Below the pieces are notes generated by a model. That model was not told where the DNA came from. It ran no database searches and saw only the letters and a list, made by a program, of their open reading frames with translations. From contig JAYXKI010000004.1 in NCBI GenBank assembly GCA_037892935.1, positions 1,612,001 to 1,676,000 on the forward strand: 64,000 bases of DNA, given 5' to 3'. The translations under genes were made by a program, and so were the position numbers. Origin of the DNA: Phlebopus portentosus. Its lineage: Eukaryota; Basidiomycota; Agaricomycetes; Boletales; Boletinellaceae. Position 1 is the stretch's first letter; each line of letters starts with the position of its first letter. Positions 11,631 to 22,989 of this stretch are shown in pieces.

Positions 11631-11816
11631 GCATAGTGTCACAAGAATGTTCAAGAAAGTGAAGGCAGTGACAAAGGAGGTCAGACAAGTTCTGTCTTGA
11701 AGGATTTCTCTGAGCTTAGTGAACATTGTTGGAGGATGAGCACTGACACGGACATGGTTATCAAGAGTTTGTATTTCTCTCAATCTGTATTTGATACCAA
11801 TATATTCATTACATAA

Positions 11817-12309
11817 TTACGCGCTACTCGGGAATTTCCGCAACATATTCAATCTCAACATCTGCAGAGTAGCAACCCCGACGCACGTCCGGGCAGGCAT
11901 CTTGTCCTTCTCAAAGAACTGCCATCTCCTGGTTCAGAAATGACTTTGCATTATCAATGAACTGGTATTACCTGGATGTAGATCTCGTTCATTGGCCCGA
12001 AGTCGCGGTCCATGTACCGTAGATAGACGTTTGCTTTAACGATGTGCTCCAGTCCACTGCCTGCCGCCTTCAGCACTTTCCGCATGTTCTCAAGTGCGGC
12101 ACGCTGCCAGGAAATGATCCGTCAGAGAATGATCCCCGAAGAGATGACGAACCCACAGTTTGCGCCTGAACGCCGCCCGGCACAATCGTCTTCAGGTCAT
12201 GCATGACTCCTATGTTTCCAGACACGTAAACGTATCCTCGAGAAATCGTTGCTTGCGAGAACACAGGCATCGGAGGAACGGCATCTGGAGTTGATACAAC
12301 TGTCGGCAT
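11817..12309 (-). CDS. RidA/YjgF/Mmf1-family protein, C-terminus frameshifted
   Basis: Three exons join across GT...AG introns (about 12099-12157 and 11909-11967). RidA proteins hydrolyse reactive enamine/imine intermediates released by PLP enzymes; in fungi some are mitochondrial. Visible family sequence: PMPVFSQATISRGYVYVSGN, then AALENMRKVLKAAGSGLEHI, then VYLRYMDRDFGPMNE, then MPARTCVGVATL. The family normally closes with a VEIE motif. Here DVEIEYVAEIPE stop lies in a different frame; in the open frame the tail is unrelated and ends at 11817. A net one-base loss near 11865 explains this. The ATG at 12309 gives the usual short length. An in-frame upstream ATG at 12405 would add a basic N-terminal extension and is possible. 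The gene is divergent from the one at 12443. It is probably a recent pseudogene or has a tail-altered product. Confidence 0.7.
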
Positions 12310-12442
12310 GGCTCTGTCTTTACGGAGGGTTGAAAAGTTGCAGCGTCTCCTTTTTGAAGGACCTGATGTGATGAGGTAAGCCTGCGTTCTATCATTTGCA
12401 TTCAAACGGGACTTTTTTCTCCTGTCCCTACATCAGACAACT

Positions 12443-13407
12443 ATGCAGAGATCCTCAACGACAACAGAAGTCGAACGCTACGCTCTACTCCCAACTCGCG
12501 AGCTTTCCGACGATCCCAAGGAGTGTGACGGCGTGGGTCTCATTAATACCGAACCACCCAGTCCTCGCTGGGTTCGACTGTGCGCCTTTGCATCTATCAC
12601 TCTTGCGGTACTTTCCTGCTTCATCCCCGGTTCCCCGCCGACCTCCCTTTCAAATACTGCCTTCCCATCTCGGTCTGCGCGTCTCGTGCATGCTGCGACT
12701 TTGCCTCGTCCTCCTATGTACATAGGCCTTTCTCGATTGAATCGCACCACCGCTCTTGCTGCGCTTCCGGACGAGCTTGTGTACTTCCCACATGTGTTTA
12801 CTCCTGTATCTCTATCAGAACCAGACAAAGTTTGGCCGACGGACGGTCGTGAACGTCGGACCTTTAATGGGATCGTCTCTCCCGGAGAACCACGCGTCGT
12901 AATTGACCACTCGAGTGGGACCAGTATGATCATGCAGCTGCGTGTCCAGGACTATGGGATGGAGCGCTGTACTATCTCCGCGGTTTTGCCGTGGCCTTCG
13001 GACCCTCAACTAAAGGAGCAAAACAGAACCTTGATATTAAGCTCAGCTCGAACGAAACTCGATATTTGGCGACTTGAAACTCGGGGGAACGTAGAGCTCG
13101 ATCTAACCTCGCTGAACTGGCACACGCGGCCAGCCCGGTCTTCTCTTATCGCAACGATCGATGCAAGAGCTGGAAGAGAAACCCGTACTCCGGAATTTGA
13201 CTGTGGTGCATCAGGGTCACTGCAAACCTACGAAATTTCCTGCGCAGAACCGATTGAGGAGGATCAGGCGTGCAGAATTGAATTCTGGCAGGAACAGCCA
13301 GAATCGGTGCCAAGAATGGGTAAGAAGTCGTCCTTACGCGTGACTATGTTTATGTATGATTGACATATGCTGTAGCGTTTGTCGTTATTCAGATGCCGTC
13401 ACTTTAG
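12443..13407 (+). CDS. Single-pass membrane protein of unknown function
   Basis: The ATG at 12443 opens a protein with an acidic N-terminus (VERYALLPTRELSDD), a hydrophobic segment at about residues 46-62 (LCAFASITLAVLSCFIPG) and a long non-repetitive C-terminal domain rich in beta-forming residues. This looks like a type II membrane protein with its domain outside the cytosol. The uninterrupted frame ends at 13363. A better ending uses a GTAAG intron (13320-13375), giving a short hydrophobic tail AFVVIQMPSL and a stop at 13405-13407. I do not recognise a named domain; similar architecture is common among agaricomycete hypothetical proteins. It shares a promoter region with the RidA-like gene and converges on the UstYa-like gene at 13448. 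Confidence 0.6.
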
Positions 13408-13447
13408 CACATCAGGTTTTTCTCCTTTTCGTCTTGTAAAATACATT

Positions 13448-14275
13448 TTAATATTTCAGTCCGTGATTATGCCCATGATCATGACTATGCTCATGCCCTA
13501 TCTTCTCCTTATCCCACGGCGAACTGATGTTCCATCCACGTTTCCAATCAATATAGTTTGACCCAGCAAAGTCAAACAACGCGTGAGCATCGCCGCACTG
13601 GTGCTCAATTGCCTTTCCTGTCTTCGTTTCCATACGCTGAACGAAGTCTGATGTGAAGGCCCCGAGCCCGTCTGGACGCTCGACAAGTTCACTGCTCAGT
13701 TCGTTTCGAAGATTTGAATCGAGCGGCTCGAGTGTGCGGTCCGCATGGCATAGTATCGACTGGCGCAAGTAATTCATGCAATGATGCTGATGGGGCCAAC
13801 TGACCCACTGACCTGCGCCGTATGGGTCATCGAGATAAATGCGCATCTTCTCAATACAATGCAGCTGATGGAACATCGCAATGCATAGCAAACGTGCTTG
13901 ATCGCCCACGCGTACGAAGCCGTAGCCAGGAGGGTAAATAGACTCCCACGTTTCAGCAGCAGATAGTCCAGAGATAGGAAAGGTTGTGGGTTCTAGGTCG
14001 AATACTCGTTTGGTTGGAAAGGTTGGCGAAGGAAGAGGAACATGCTCCGGATAATCGTCGCCAATGTAGGCTGCACGGGGTCAGTGAAAGTCACGTTGGC
14101 TCCAAATATCGAAGTATATTAGCTCACTGTAAAGATGCCCGGTAGGCTTTGATGTACTTGTGACGAAAACGTTCCAAAAGCGTAGAGAAAAGAGTAAAGC
14201 GTTGACTAATGTGCAGAGCACGACGAGTGCATCGCAGAGTATAGCGCGAGTCGTTCGCATTGGTGGGCCGTCCAC
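13448..14275 (-). CDS. UstYa-like (DUF3328) oxidase, with His-rich tail
   Basis: Two exons are joined by an intron at about 14078-14133 (GTGAGC...GTGCAG). Exon 1 has one transmembrane segment (LCDALVVLCTLVNALLFSLR). Exon 2 has the UstYa hallmarks: YIGDDYPEHVP, then the first metal-ligand motif FHQLHC, then the second as HQHHCMNYLRQSILC. Family members oxidise and cyclise ribosomally made peptides in the secretory pathway, as in ustiloxin-type pathways. The C-terminus is unusual: GHEHSHDHGHNHGLKY has six His residues and could bind metal. The gene is divergent from the Kex2-repeat precursor at 15386, with about 1.1 kb between the starts, and an MFS transporter follows. The family assignment is firm; the role in peptide processing is inferred from the neighbour. 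Confidence 0.85.
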
Positions 14276-15385
14276 TAAGTTGCTTTACGATAGGTAGTCT
14301 TAACGAAGTATTACTCCGCCGGAATATGATGATGGTATGCCGCAAAGATGTCCGGCATTATCGGTCTCCATCGAAGTTGATGAAAGGGTGCGACTCCCTG
14401 ATAGAAGCAAGCCGCTGCTCCGCGCTCTCTTACAACCGGAACCGGTACGATTCTCATGGTCGTTCGCATAATGCCTATCGTTTCGTTTATCTGAGATCCA
14501 CGAAGGCAATGTTTTGAATTTGCCTGCGAAAATCAACACAGCCTTTCTTCAGGGTCGAGGGCAGTAGAGTACATGTGCCCAACATTCGCTGGCTGCGACG
14601 ATTCACTTATTCCCGAATGGACTTGCTTATCATCCGAAGCAAGGACAATCCAGGTCCATCAGCGCGTTTGCATATTTTACTGTATGGTTTGCATCTTTCG
14701 CCATCCTATCGGAAAGTGCGTCTCTTCTCAACATCAGCTACAGTGGTGATTTTACCACTCCACTTCAAAATATGCAGGACCAGATTTCTCTTTATTCGTA
14801 AGTAAGTGCGACATCACCGAGACGGCTCAGGTTGCCATCAAACTTCTTCCTCTTACCGAAGAGCTTCTGTTCCATTCCCGGTCGCTTTCAGTGCACCACT
14901 TTATACCTGGTAAGCGCTTGCCTTGTATAGCTATGAGAAGTATTTTTAACGGTGCTTTTACGCAAGAGTAGAAGCTAACGAGAGAATTATGCTCAGATGC
15001 ACCGCGAAACTACGACTAATGTTCCGAATGTCACGGACATTATGGCCTTTTCTATCGGACTTCTCATATTTCACGAACCTATGGAAAGATTCTATAGAAA
15101 CACTGCAATCTCGCTGGTAGCATCTATTCGAGGATACAAGCTCCGGCTGATTGTTATGTTTTCTACAGTGATAGTCATGAAGCTGTGCGAGGACCTCAAT
15201 TCGGAGGACCGATGATTTAGATAGAAAGGATACACCAGAAAATAGCGTGCACGGTTTATTATACTTTGATCCAGAGAGAGGGTGATGTTCCACATGTCTG
15301 ATCTACATGATTGCTTAGTTCACGGAAAGGATAAAAGGTCACAGAAATCGGCTTTGCATCCCATCTCAGTCGTATTCCTAGAGCA
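14276..15385. promoter_or_regulatory. Bidirectional intergenic region between UstYa-like gene and precursor
   Basis: No coding sequence was found. It must contain promoters of both divergent genes. A weak TATA-like GATAAAAG lies at 15330, 56 bp before the precursor ATG. I could not identify an operator. Confidence 0.35.
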
Positions 15386-15950
15386 ATGTATCTCCTCAAA
15401 TTTTTCGCTTTCGCCGTTACTCTCATCCCTCTCATTGCTGCAACCCCGTTGCCTGAGGCTGCAGTTGGTTCGTCTTCAGGCCATCTATTAATATTCTCTG
15501 AGTCTCTGATGCCTTGCTTTTAGCACCTCTTGAGAAGAGCTTCAAGCGTGGCGCCGAGCTCGAGAAGAATTTCAGGCGCGAAGTCGAACTGGAGAAAAAC
15601 TTCAAGCGCGACATTGAACTTGAAAAGAACTTCAAACGCGATATTGAACTTGAGAAGAACTTCAAGCGCGATGTTGAACTCGAAAAGAACTTCAAGCGTG
15701 GTATGACGAGGTTCTTTAAAGCCATATTGTGGCTAATCCGTCCGCTTTCTCTATAGAGCCACTTGAAGGATTGTACAAGCGTGTTGACCAGCTAGAGAGA
15801 AGCTTCAAACGTTTTGAGGAACTTGAAAGGTCTTTCAAGAGAGATGGTAAGGCGCATATTCTGAAGTGTTCTTCCTGTTCCTTACATTAAAATTAAGTTG
15901 AGCTTGAGAGGAGCTTCCGCCGTGCTGAAGAGCTCGAGAGCAGCTTCTGA
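15386..15950 (+). CDS. Kex2-processed repeat precursor peptide, ELEKNF type (putative RiPP precursor)
   Basis: Four exons: 15386-15467, 15524-15700, 15757-15846 and 15898-15950. Frame continuity across the GT...AG introns supports this. The protein opens with a clear signal peptide (MYLLKFFAFAVTLIPLIAA). About ten 8-10-residue units follow, each ending in KR or RR: xxELEKNF-KR in exon 2, then EPLEGLY-KR, VDQLERSF-KR, FEELERSF-KR and DVELERSF-RR, with AEELESSF at the C-terminus. Dibasic sites fit Kex2 cleavage in the Golgi, releasing many near-identical acidic octa- to decapeptides ending in Phe (one in Tyr). Introns 2 and 3 fall just after a KR unit, so exons carry whole repeats. The UstYa-like gene next door makes a dikaritin-like product likely. 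An alternative is a repellent-type cell-wall peptide. Confidence 0.85.
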
Positions 15951-16528
15951 TTTATTCAATGCTATCATAAAGACCCGTCCGTCCGAATGTGAGTCTGCCA
16001 GTATCTTCGAGAGTTCAGAAAGTGACATAACCGGATGTTTCAAGAAAGGTTATTGTGGCGATGCCTGTCTGTTCTTTATCTGTGGAGTGATTTTTGGCTC
16101 TTTTCCGGAGGCACGAATAGAAAACGCAAATTTCATGTCAAATGTTATGTATGTATGTACTGTACAGTAAATCTTACTCCTGTGTGAACCTGGTGCAATT
16201 CTTGCGGCCGCTTCATATTTAGGGCCGGTTATCGTCGCGTAGATCGGCCAGTATCTGCTCGACTTTGAACGGCTTGTTGTGCTTCAAGCTTCACCAGAAC
16301 ATCACCTTTTCAAGATAGAGGAGAAAAGCGACGGACACGCAGATTGGGAGAAGGAAAGACATGATGAAGATGAATGACCTCAGTAAAGCCTGAAGAATCC
16401 ATGGACTAGATAAGATCACCACGAAGATCGGAGGAACACATGTTCGCGAGAATATAAAGCTCTCCGGAGCTCACTGCGGGCCAACGTTCTCCATCCCCGC
16501 TTCGGTTGAAACTTAGCGGGCCGTCGGT
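15951..16528. other. Intergenic, no gene seen
   Basis: 3' flank of the precursor and promoter of the MFS gene. An ATG-led open frame covers the end of the precursor exon in another register and continues to about 16170; it lacks recognisable features and I do not call it. Confidence 0.4.
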
Positions 16529-18739
16529 ATGCCAGACTCAGTTGACGTTCTGGAGCGTGCGTCTCGGAACTCGACGAAAGACGGATCGCCGTCTCCTACT
16601 GTGGCCATCCAGGATGTCGAGGGTAGACTCAATCCATCGAAGATTGATATCCCGGACGGCGGTTTCGAGGCATGGTCAACATTGGCTGGCGCGTGAGTTT
16701 CAACGTCCGAGTATTCATGTCTTACCAAACTAACTATACTTATTCTCGTTCCGTATAGTTTTATTGTCGTTTTCTGCACATCTGGGTACGTGCTTCACCT
16801 TAAAGTTCATCTAATAGTAGTTGAGCATCGCTGCCTCCGATAGATATGTTAATAGTTTTGGCGTGTACGAAGGTCAGTGAGTGCTGCCGATACGGAAAAG
16901 CAGAACCTGAAGAAGGAAAAGATTTTTACGTCCGACAGTATTTGACTTCGTTCACATCGTCTCAAATAAGGTAATTCTACGAGTAAATCAAGTGTTACAT
17001 AGCTAACCTCCCATATCTATTGAAGCTGGATAGGCAGTGCGCAGACATTCTGCCTGTTCAGCGTTGGTATTATTTCAGGGTACGCAATGGACATCGGTTA
17101 CTTGTGAGTGGTCCGGGTTTGCCTCATATCGTTCAACCATTCATCGCAATTTTTCTGTGTCAATAGTCGACACGTCATGTTTGCCGGCTCCGTCTTGTTT
17201 GTGTTCTGTCTTTTTATGATTTCAATATCGCATACGGAACGATGGTATCAGGTGAGAAAGCATGTCTCCACTTTTCGACTAATTATGAAATAACGGTGTT
17301 CTTTTTGTCGCCGTAAATTAGCTATTTCTCGCTCAAGGAATCGGTCTGGGCTTTGCAATTGGTTCGACATATGTTCCGGCACTAGGCGTCGTAGCACATC
17401 ATTTTGCGCGTCGTCGAAGCTTGGTTATGGGTATTGTTGCCTCCGCATCTTCTGTCGGAGGAATTGTGCATCCGATATTGCTAAATCAGTTGATCCACGG
17501 TTCTGCCGGATTCGCCTGGGGAGTACGCGCGAGCGCTTTCATGAACGGTGCTCTTCTGGCTATAGCAAACTTAATGATGACGACACGGTTGCCCAATAAA
17601 TCCAAGCAAAGTTTCGCAGAGCTCGTGTTGTACTGGAGAGGTTTCTTTAGAGATCCGTCATACAATGTTGCATGCATCGGTACTTTCCTGCTCATCGCGG
17701 GTGTTTTCTATCCGACATTTTATTTGCAACTCATGGCTGTGGAACGTGGTGTATCGACTACTCTTGCTTTTTACACCGTGAGTTCCCGTTCGTCGCCGTT
17801 TGAGAAAGGGAAGATTCATAAATGACTTTTAACCACCGCTTCTCGTTAAACAGATCGCGATCTTAAATGGTGCTAGCGCATTTGGACGTGTGATGCCCGT
17901 AGTGGTGGTTGATCGCGTTGGAGTTTTTGCTCTCATAGTGCCTTGCACAATGGCATGTGGAATCCTGATATTCTGCCTCGCTCCCGCGGTAACAGGAGCA
18001 GCCGGAGCAGTCATCATGGCTATCTTGTGCGGATTCTTCTCTGGTGCCTGTGAGCGTTCACTAGCATTTCTTTTACTATGCTACTGATCTCAATTTCTAT
18101 CAGGCATTTCTCTTCTCGGCCCTATGCTAGCCAATCTATCGCGGAACGTCTCTGAAGTCGGGTGAGGTCCAATCTCGCTTCTTCGTGATGTCCAGTTCAT
18201 CAAGAACCTTATGTCTGTCTTACTTTTTTCCCATCGCAGAGCACGCATAGGCGTATGCTTTGGCATTGGTGGTACGTACTCTTCCCGCACCAGAGATTGG
18301 GCATGCGCTGACCATATCGTCAAAAACTTGTCTCGATCAATCATGATGTCTCCCAGGTATTGGAAGTTTGATAGGTACATACCATCTCCGGCTGCACGCG
18401 AACGGATGGAAGCTGATCGAAATCACCTCTGACAGGGCCTCCCATTACAGGAGCGTTGCTTGGAGTATCAAATGACTGGATACGACCGGCTGCATTTTGT
18501 GGTGTAAGTCTTCTATTTGTGCTTATCCCCGAACACCGACGACCATAGCCTGGAGAAGCTTTGGCTAGATTCTCGCGCTCATTATCTTGATCTGTCTACT
18601 AAACTTAAAATTCCTTTCATCTCTACAGTCGAGCATGTGCGCGAGCGCGCTCATACTTGCAGGAGCTGGGTGGTTAAATATGCGGCGTAAATCGGTCGAT
18701 CCCATGGCAAGGCCTGAAGTTGTAGTCGACGAAAAATAG
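16529..18739 (+). CDS. MFS transporter, monocarboxylate (MCT/Mch)-like
   Basis: The ATG at 16529 starts a polar N-terminus, then the MCT hallmark IPDGGFEAWSTLAGA entering the first membrane helix (FIVVFCTSG, then YVNSFGVYE). Further exons give SAQTFCLFSVGIISG, GIGLGFAIGSTYVPALGVVA, HHFARRRSLVMGIVASASS, then a second half with GVFYPTFYLQ and ASAFGRVMPVVVVDR. The last exon ends VVVDEK with TAG at 18737-18739. At least nine short introns are present. Fungal MCT-like proteins sit in the plasma membrane or vacuole and carry monocarboxylates, polyamines or secondary metabolites. Its position next to the UstYa/precursor pair makes peptide or precursor export possible, but the family is abundant and the link is only positional. 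Confidence 0.8.
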
Positions 18740-19379
18740 TTATTCTGTAGTCTGAAGTAGGAGGATACAAGAGAATGCCACGTTTCATAGGAATCTTATC
18801 GGACAACATACAGCATCCTCCTGCCAAACAAGGTAAGCGAGGACAAGGAACGAAAAGCAGAAAACTGAGTCGATATTTGTCGAGCTGCAAATCTGATGAT
18901 GATCGAATACGTCTTGTAAACATATTCCTCAGTGATGGGCTTGCCGATGAGCGCGCAGATTGGATTTTGGTGGGCAACCGGCCCTGATCCGCCACCAGGG
19001 CCGCCATGGTCGCGACCTGTCGTAAGGCTCAGTCCTTTTTTTCAATAGTCCAGCAGCACTATGTAGTACCCATCAGTCTCCAACATTTATACATCTGACA
19101 CGATTCACTTTGAATGCATTGAGAATTTGAAATAGCAGCTTCCGTTCCTGCTGATGTCCAGATCAAGTGAATTGTTGCTATCACTGAGAGAGCCCGGCAT
19201 TCCCAAAGGGTCGTGATGGGAAAAAGCGACTGGCATAACGTGATTCCCCTTCTCAAAGAACATATCACGGACCATGAGCATGTAAAATTAGGCCGACGTC
19301 CGATCTAGCCATCAAAGGCACCCTTTTTTCTCCTCCTTCAGCTCTCCTTTCGCGTCCTCGTCGACTGCCTGCGCTCGAC
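18740..19379. other. Intergenic, no gene seen
   Basis: Only short open frames in conflicting registers. It contains the 3' end of the MFS gene and the promoter of the 7TM gene. Confidence 0.4.
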
Positions 19380-20970
19380 ATGGCTATCAGCCTTGCAAGG
19401 GTTTCTGTCGTCTCGATTTTTGTTGAATGTATTCTATATGGGTTTTTCACCTTCATGTTCGCTGTTTCCGTTTATGTCTTGCTTAAACGGCGCAGTAAGA
19501 CGGAAGTCGTCAACCGTCCACTTCTCGTCGTGTCTGTTACAATGTTCATATTAGCGACCATCGTAAGTTATTTGTCTCTGTCTGCAGATGGCGATTCTAA
19601 TCGGTACCCAATAGCATGTTGGTTCAGACTTACAACGTGTGCTTGATGCATTTCTGGACTCATCTGACGCGACGAAGTATCTTTCGATGGTCAACACTGC
19701 GTTGTATTCAGTGAAGAGCACTGCATATGCCACACAAACTCTCGTTGGTGATGGATTCATGGTAACTTAATTTCTTTCTCCTACCTTTTTTCGGGGCGTT
19801 AAGCGCTAGCATTCTCCCAGTTGTACCGGTTGTTCCTCATCTGGGGTGGCAATAGGCGTGTTTGCTTCCCAATTCTGATCTGCTTCATCGCCAGTATAGG
19901 TATGTCCTTGAATCTTTCTTGGTGGTACACATGCTCATAGGTTGAGCGCAGGAGTGGCCATAGGAGCACTGCAGGGATTTGCGCGGGCATCTCCAAGTGC
20001 TCCAGTGTTCATTACAGAGCTACATGACTGGATTGTATCGTTCTTTTCTCTTACACTCTTCACAAACTTCAGCTGCACTCGTGCGTACTTTCAAGAGGCT
20101 TCGCTATTTCTTTGGTGTATGCTGAAACGTCTGTTGCAGTATTGATTGCAGCACGGATTCTTTGGGTGCACAGACGTTCCTCAGGAGCGCTAGTCGGAGG
20201 AACTTCCGTCTTTCCCGCCGCAATGATTATCATCGAGTCAGGCATGATCTATTCAGCATGCCTAATCATTCTCCTCTCTCTCTACCTTTCCGGTAGCTTC
20301 GCGCAGTACATTGTTCTGGACGGAGTCACGCAAGTTATTGGCATTGTCTTTTCACTCATCATCGTGCGTGTCGGCCTAGGTCTGTCAACGGATGCAGCAA
20401 CCTACACAAGCCAAGGCTTCATGAGCACATTTGCCGCTCAACCGAACACAGATGGACGGGGTAATGTACGCTTTAATGTCAGAGCTACTGGTGGACCTCA
20501 CAGTGGATTATCGCATAATAAATCTCGAGGACACAAACCCGATATCCCAGTAACGAGCACGTTTGGAAGCATGTTCACATCACATACGGACACGCAAGCC
20601 GGCACGTTCACGTTCTCCAGCAATGATCAAACGGAGAGTACCTTCTCTACAAGCAGCATGCCCACTCGTTCTGGAAGTCAGAAAGAAAGAAAGGTGGGAG
20701 CAAATAGGCCATCGTCGCTCGGATATCTACCAGAAGATGATGTACCGAAGCAAAATGACGATGATGACACGGAAAGGAGTTTCCATCCGTTCGACGAAAG
20801 CCTCAAGTCGAGCTATTTGGAAGAGGATATTGAATACGCCGAGAACCACGAATTAAGAGATCGAGTAAGCTATTCCACGCTTAAATTGTCCTTATTGAAG
20901 AGATGCATTCGCTGACTATTTCTTAATCAAGATTCGTGTCACACGGACTGTCGAGTCTCATTCAGTCTAG
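19380..20970 (+). CDS. 7TM integral membrane protein of the large agaricomycete family (GPCR-like topology)
   Basis: The ATG at 19380 precedes hydrophobic helices separated by several introns: SIFVECILYGFFTFMFAVSV, TMFILATI, LYRLFLIWGGNRRVCFPIL, AAMIIIESGMIYSACLIILL and IVFSLIIVRVGLGL. The Ser/Thr-rich, charged cytoplasmic tail follows. The LYRLFLIWG and IVRVGLGLS motifs are typical of a multigene family of unannotated 7TM proteins in mushroom-forming fungi. A GTAAGC donor at about 20866 lets the frame continue into a final exon ending IRVTRTVESHSV with TAG at 20968-20970; without splicing it ends at 20915. Function is unknown; a receptor role is only suggested by topology. Confidence 0.7.
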
Positions 20971-22989
20971 CAGTCTAGTTTCAAGTGGCCAGGAGAGCAC
21001 TTTGGTTTCTTAGCGTTTGCGATCAACTCGCTGTGTATTCTTATACGAAGACATCCTGTTCAAACAGATGTTTAGGTACTTTTATCGAGTCATGTCGGGT
21101 TCGGGCTGCGAGCCGTAGTCTGGATAAGCTATTGTGCCCAACTCAGTGCATCCCGCTCTGCGCTGGCAGTTTGTAATCGGCAATTTCCATCTCGAAGAGA
21201 GCGGGTTCAAGAGATACCATGTAGCTGCTCGGGATGAAAGGAAACGGCTCCATGAAATCCGACTCTCTTCCAAGAAGTCCTTGGCGGTTTGCGAATATAC
21301 AGACGAGTTCTTTATAGAAACTGGGCCTTGAACGACATGGTATACGCCAAGGTGCGTGTAGTCAGCCCTAAAGGATGAAGTGAAAGGCGGCCATCATGCG
21401 GATCAATCTACTTATGTAAGTGAGTCCCATTGCCCAACGCGCCGATGTTGTACGCGACTTCCACCAACGTCGGGGGAAAGGAACGTCAGTGTAGATGAAT
21501 CTCGATTATCTGGGTATCCTCTAGGAAAATGATCTTTATCGATGCCTTCGCGTTCGTTGGCAAACATTCTGACTACCGGATTGTCGATTCTTGCATCGAA
21601 TGGACTCGTTTAGATTAATATTTTCTTTATTAAGTTTATTCAGGCTGCACCATGACTGCCAGCTCGTTTTGTGCTACCCTCATACTCTTCAACTCCCTTG
21701 TCAGAGGAGTGTTGACTGTTTTTGTCAACACGATTAGGGCTTACTAGAGCATGCCGTTATCGGTAGGGAATATGAGCGCCTAACTCCAACTTTGCGCAAG
21801 CCGTACTCGTGTATTACCTTTAAAGGATTCCTTCGCGGGGGCCGAAGGAAGTAGTAGTTCTTGCATTCATTGGACGGATAGACTCCTGAAGGCTGTTCTG
21901 CAACCCTATCGGAGCATGACGCTAAGTTTGCACTTATACGTTTAGGAAAGCTATGGGTGGGTCGAGTAGAGCATGAGGCTATGCCGAGGTTCTATCTACA
22001 GCCACCTGTTTACGGGGCGATAAGTAGAGTTCTAGCGTAAACGTCTCCGTCGCACCAAATGGCGATACTAGTGCCATCTTTAGCTTGTTCTCGAGCAACG
22101 TGTTGACCCCAATGTGTATTTGGATCAGGAATCATCGTGTTCCTTTCATAGCATCCAGAATATGAATCTGCTGCTGGAATCAGATAAATGTGATATTGAG
22201 GTGTCCATCAATTTGTTTTAGTTCATTTGTTGCATCGCCTAAAGAACCAGAACTCTCCGTTCTGTCGAGTTGAGTCCGAATAGGTCATTGTCCAGAAGGA
22301 TCCAAGCCTCGATTTTGGCGCTTCTATGAGCGCTAATCGTGGAATCACCTGAATCTAACTCCTCGTGCATAAGGACTCCGGAGAAGAGATACACGCCCTC
22401 AAACAGTGCTATGAATGGCTGGAACCATATCATGCTCGTGACGGTCTTGGATCCTTGAGTCATGAGTCCTCAAGGCAGTACATCTGGAAGCCCACGAAGG
22501 ATTGTAGACCTATCCGCTGCTTGTACCTGTCACCTACCCGTGCGGATATGAGCCAGAAGAGGACTTGTCCTACGGAGCATCGCCTGAGTCTCTCGTATCG
22601 GACAGGGGCTAACTTGAAGGTGTATTGTGAGTCATTGTCCGAAAACATTGCACACGACCACGAAAGTCTCTTGAAAGGTGAGAAACTCTAATCGATTAGC
22701 TTCACCGTCAAGGCAGACTTCGATACGCGACTCGGAAGTCATGTGTGTGACGTATTGGCTGTTACTGTTACTGAGTAACATGAGTCACGTGCGGTAAATA
22801 TATAGTTCCGTCGGGGACTGGACTTGCTTCTAAACCCTACGGCCATGGCCTGATTGCGTTCAAATATGTATTCTACCCTACCCCGCCATCTCTGCGCGTA
22901 TAAAGGGTGCCATGTTTGGCCAGATCCTCCTTCATACTCCGGGCTGAACTACCTTCGTACTCATTATATCACACTGTTCAATTTACAAT
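20971..22989. other. 2-kb intergenic region, no gene seen
   Basis: Open frames are short and unsupported. I saw no repeat or RNA gene. The right end carries the Dicer promoter. Confidence 0.4.
22899..22905 (+). promoter_or_regulatory. TATA box candidate for the Dicer gene
   Basis: TATAAAG lies 91 bp upstream of the Dicer ATG at 22990, a usual distance when the leader is short. Confidence 0.45.

Larger units (their letters stand above)
10541..11816. other. Intergenic region with short duplications, no gene
   Basis: No convincing coding sequence. It holds two small direct duplications (annotated separately) and A-rich stretches around 11170-11240. It is probably leader or LTR debris of the gypsy relic on the minus strand. 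A TTGGTATCAA string (minus strand, 11795-11804) looks like an initiator-tRNA primer site, but it overlaps the 3' flank of the RidA gene and I could not define an LTR. Confidence 0.4.

Noticed and set aside
11780..11815. Initiator-tRNA-like primer site (TTGGTATCAA, minus strand) of the gypsy relic
   Set aside because: No LTR end or matching second LTR could be found beside it, and it abuts the RidA 3' end.
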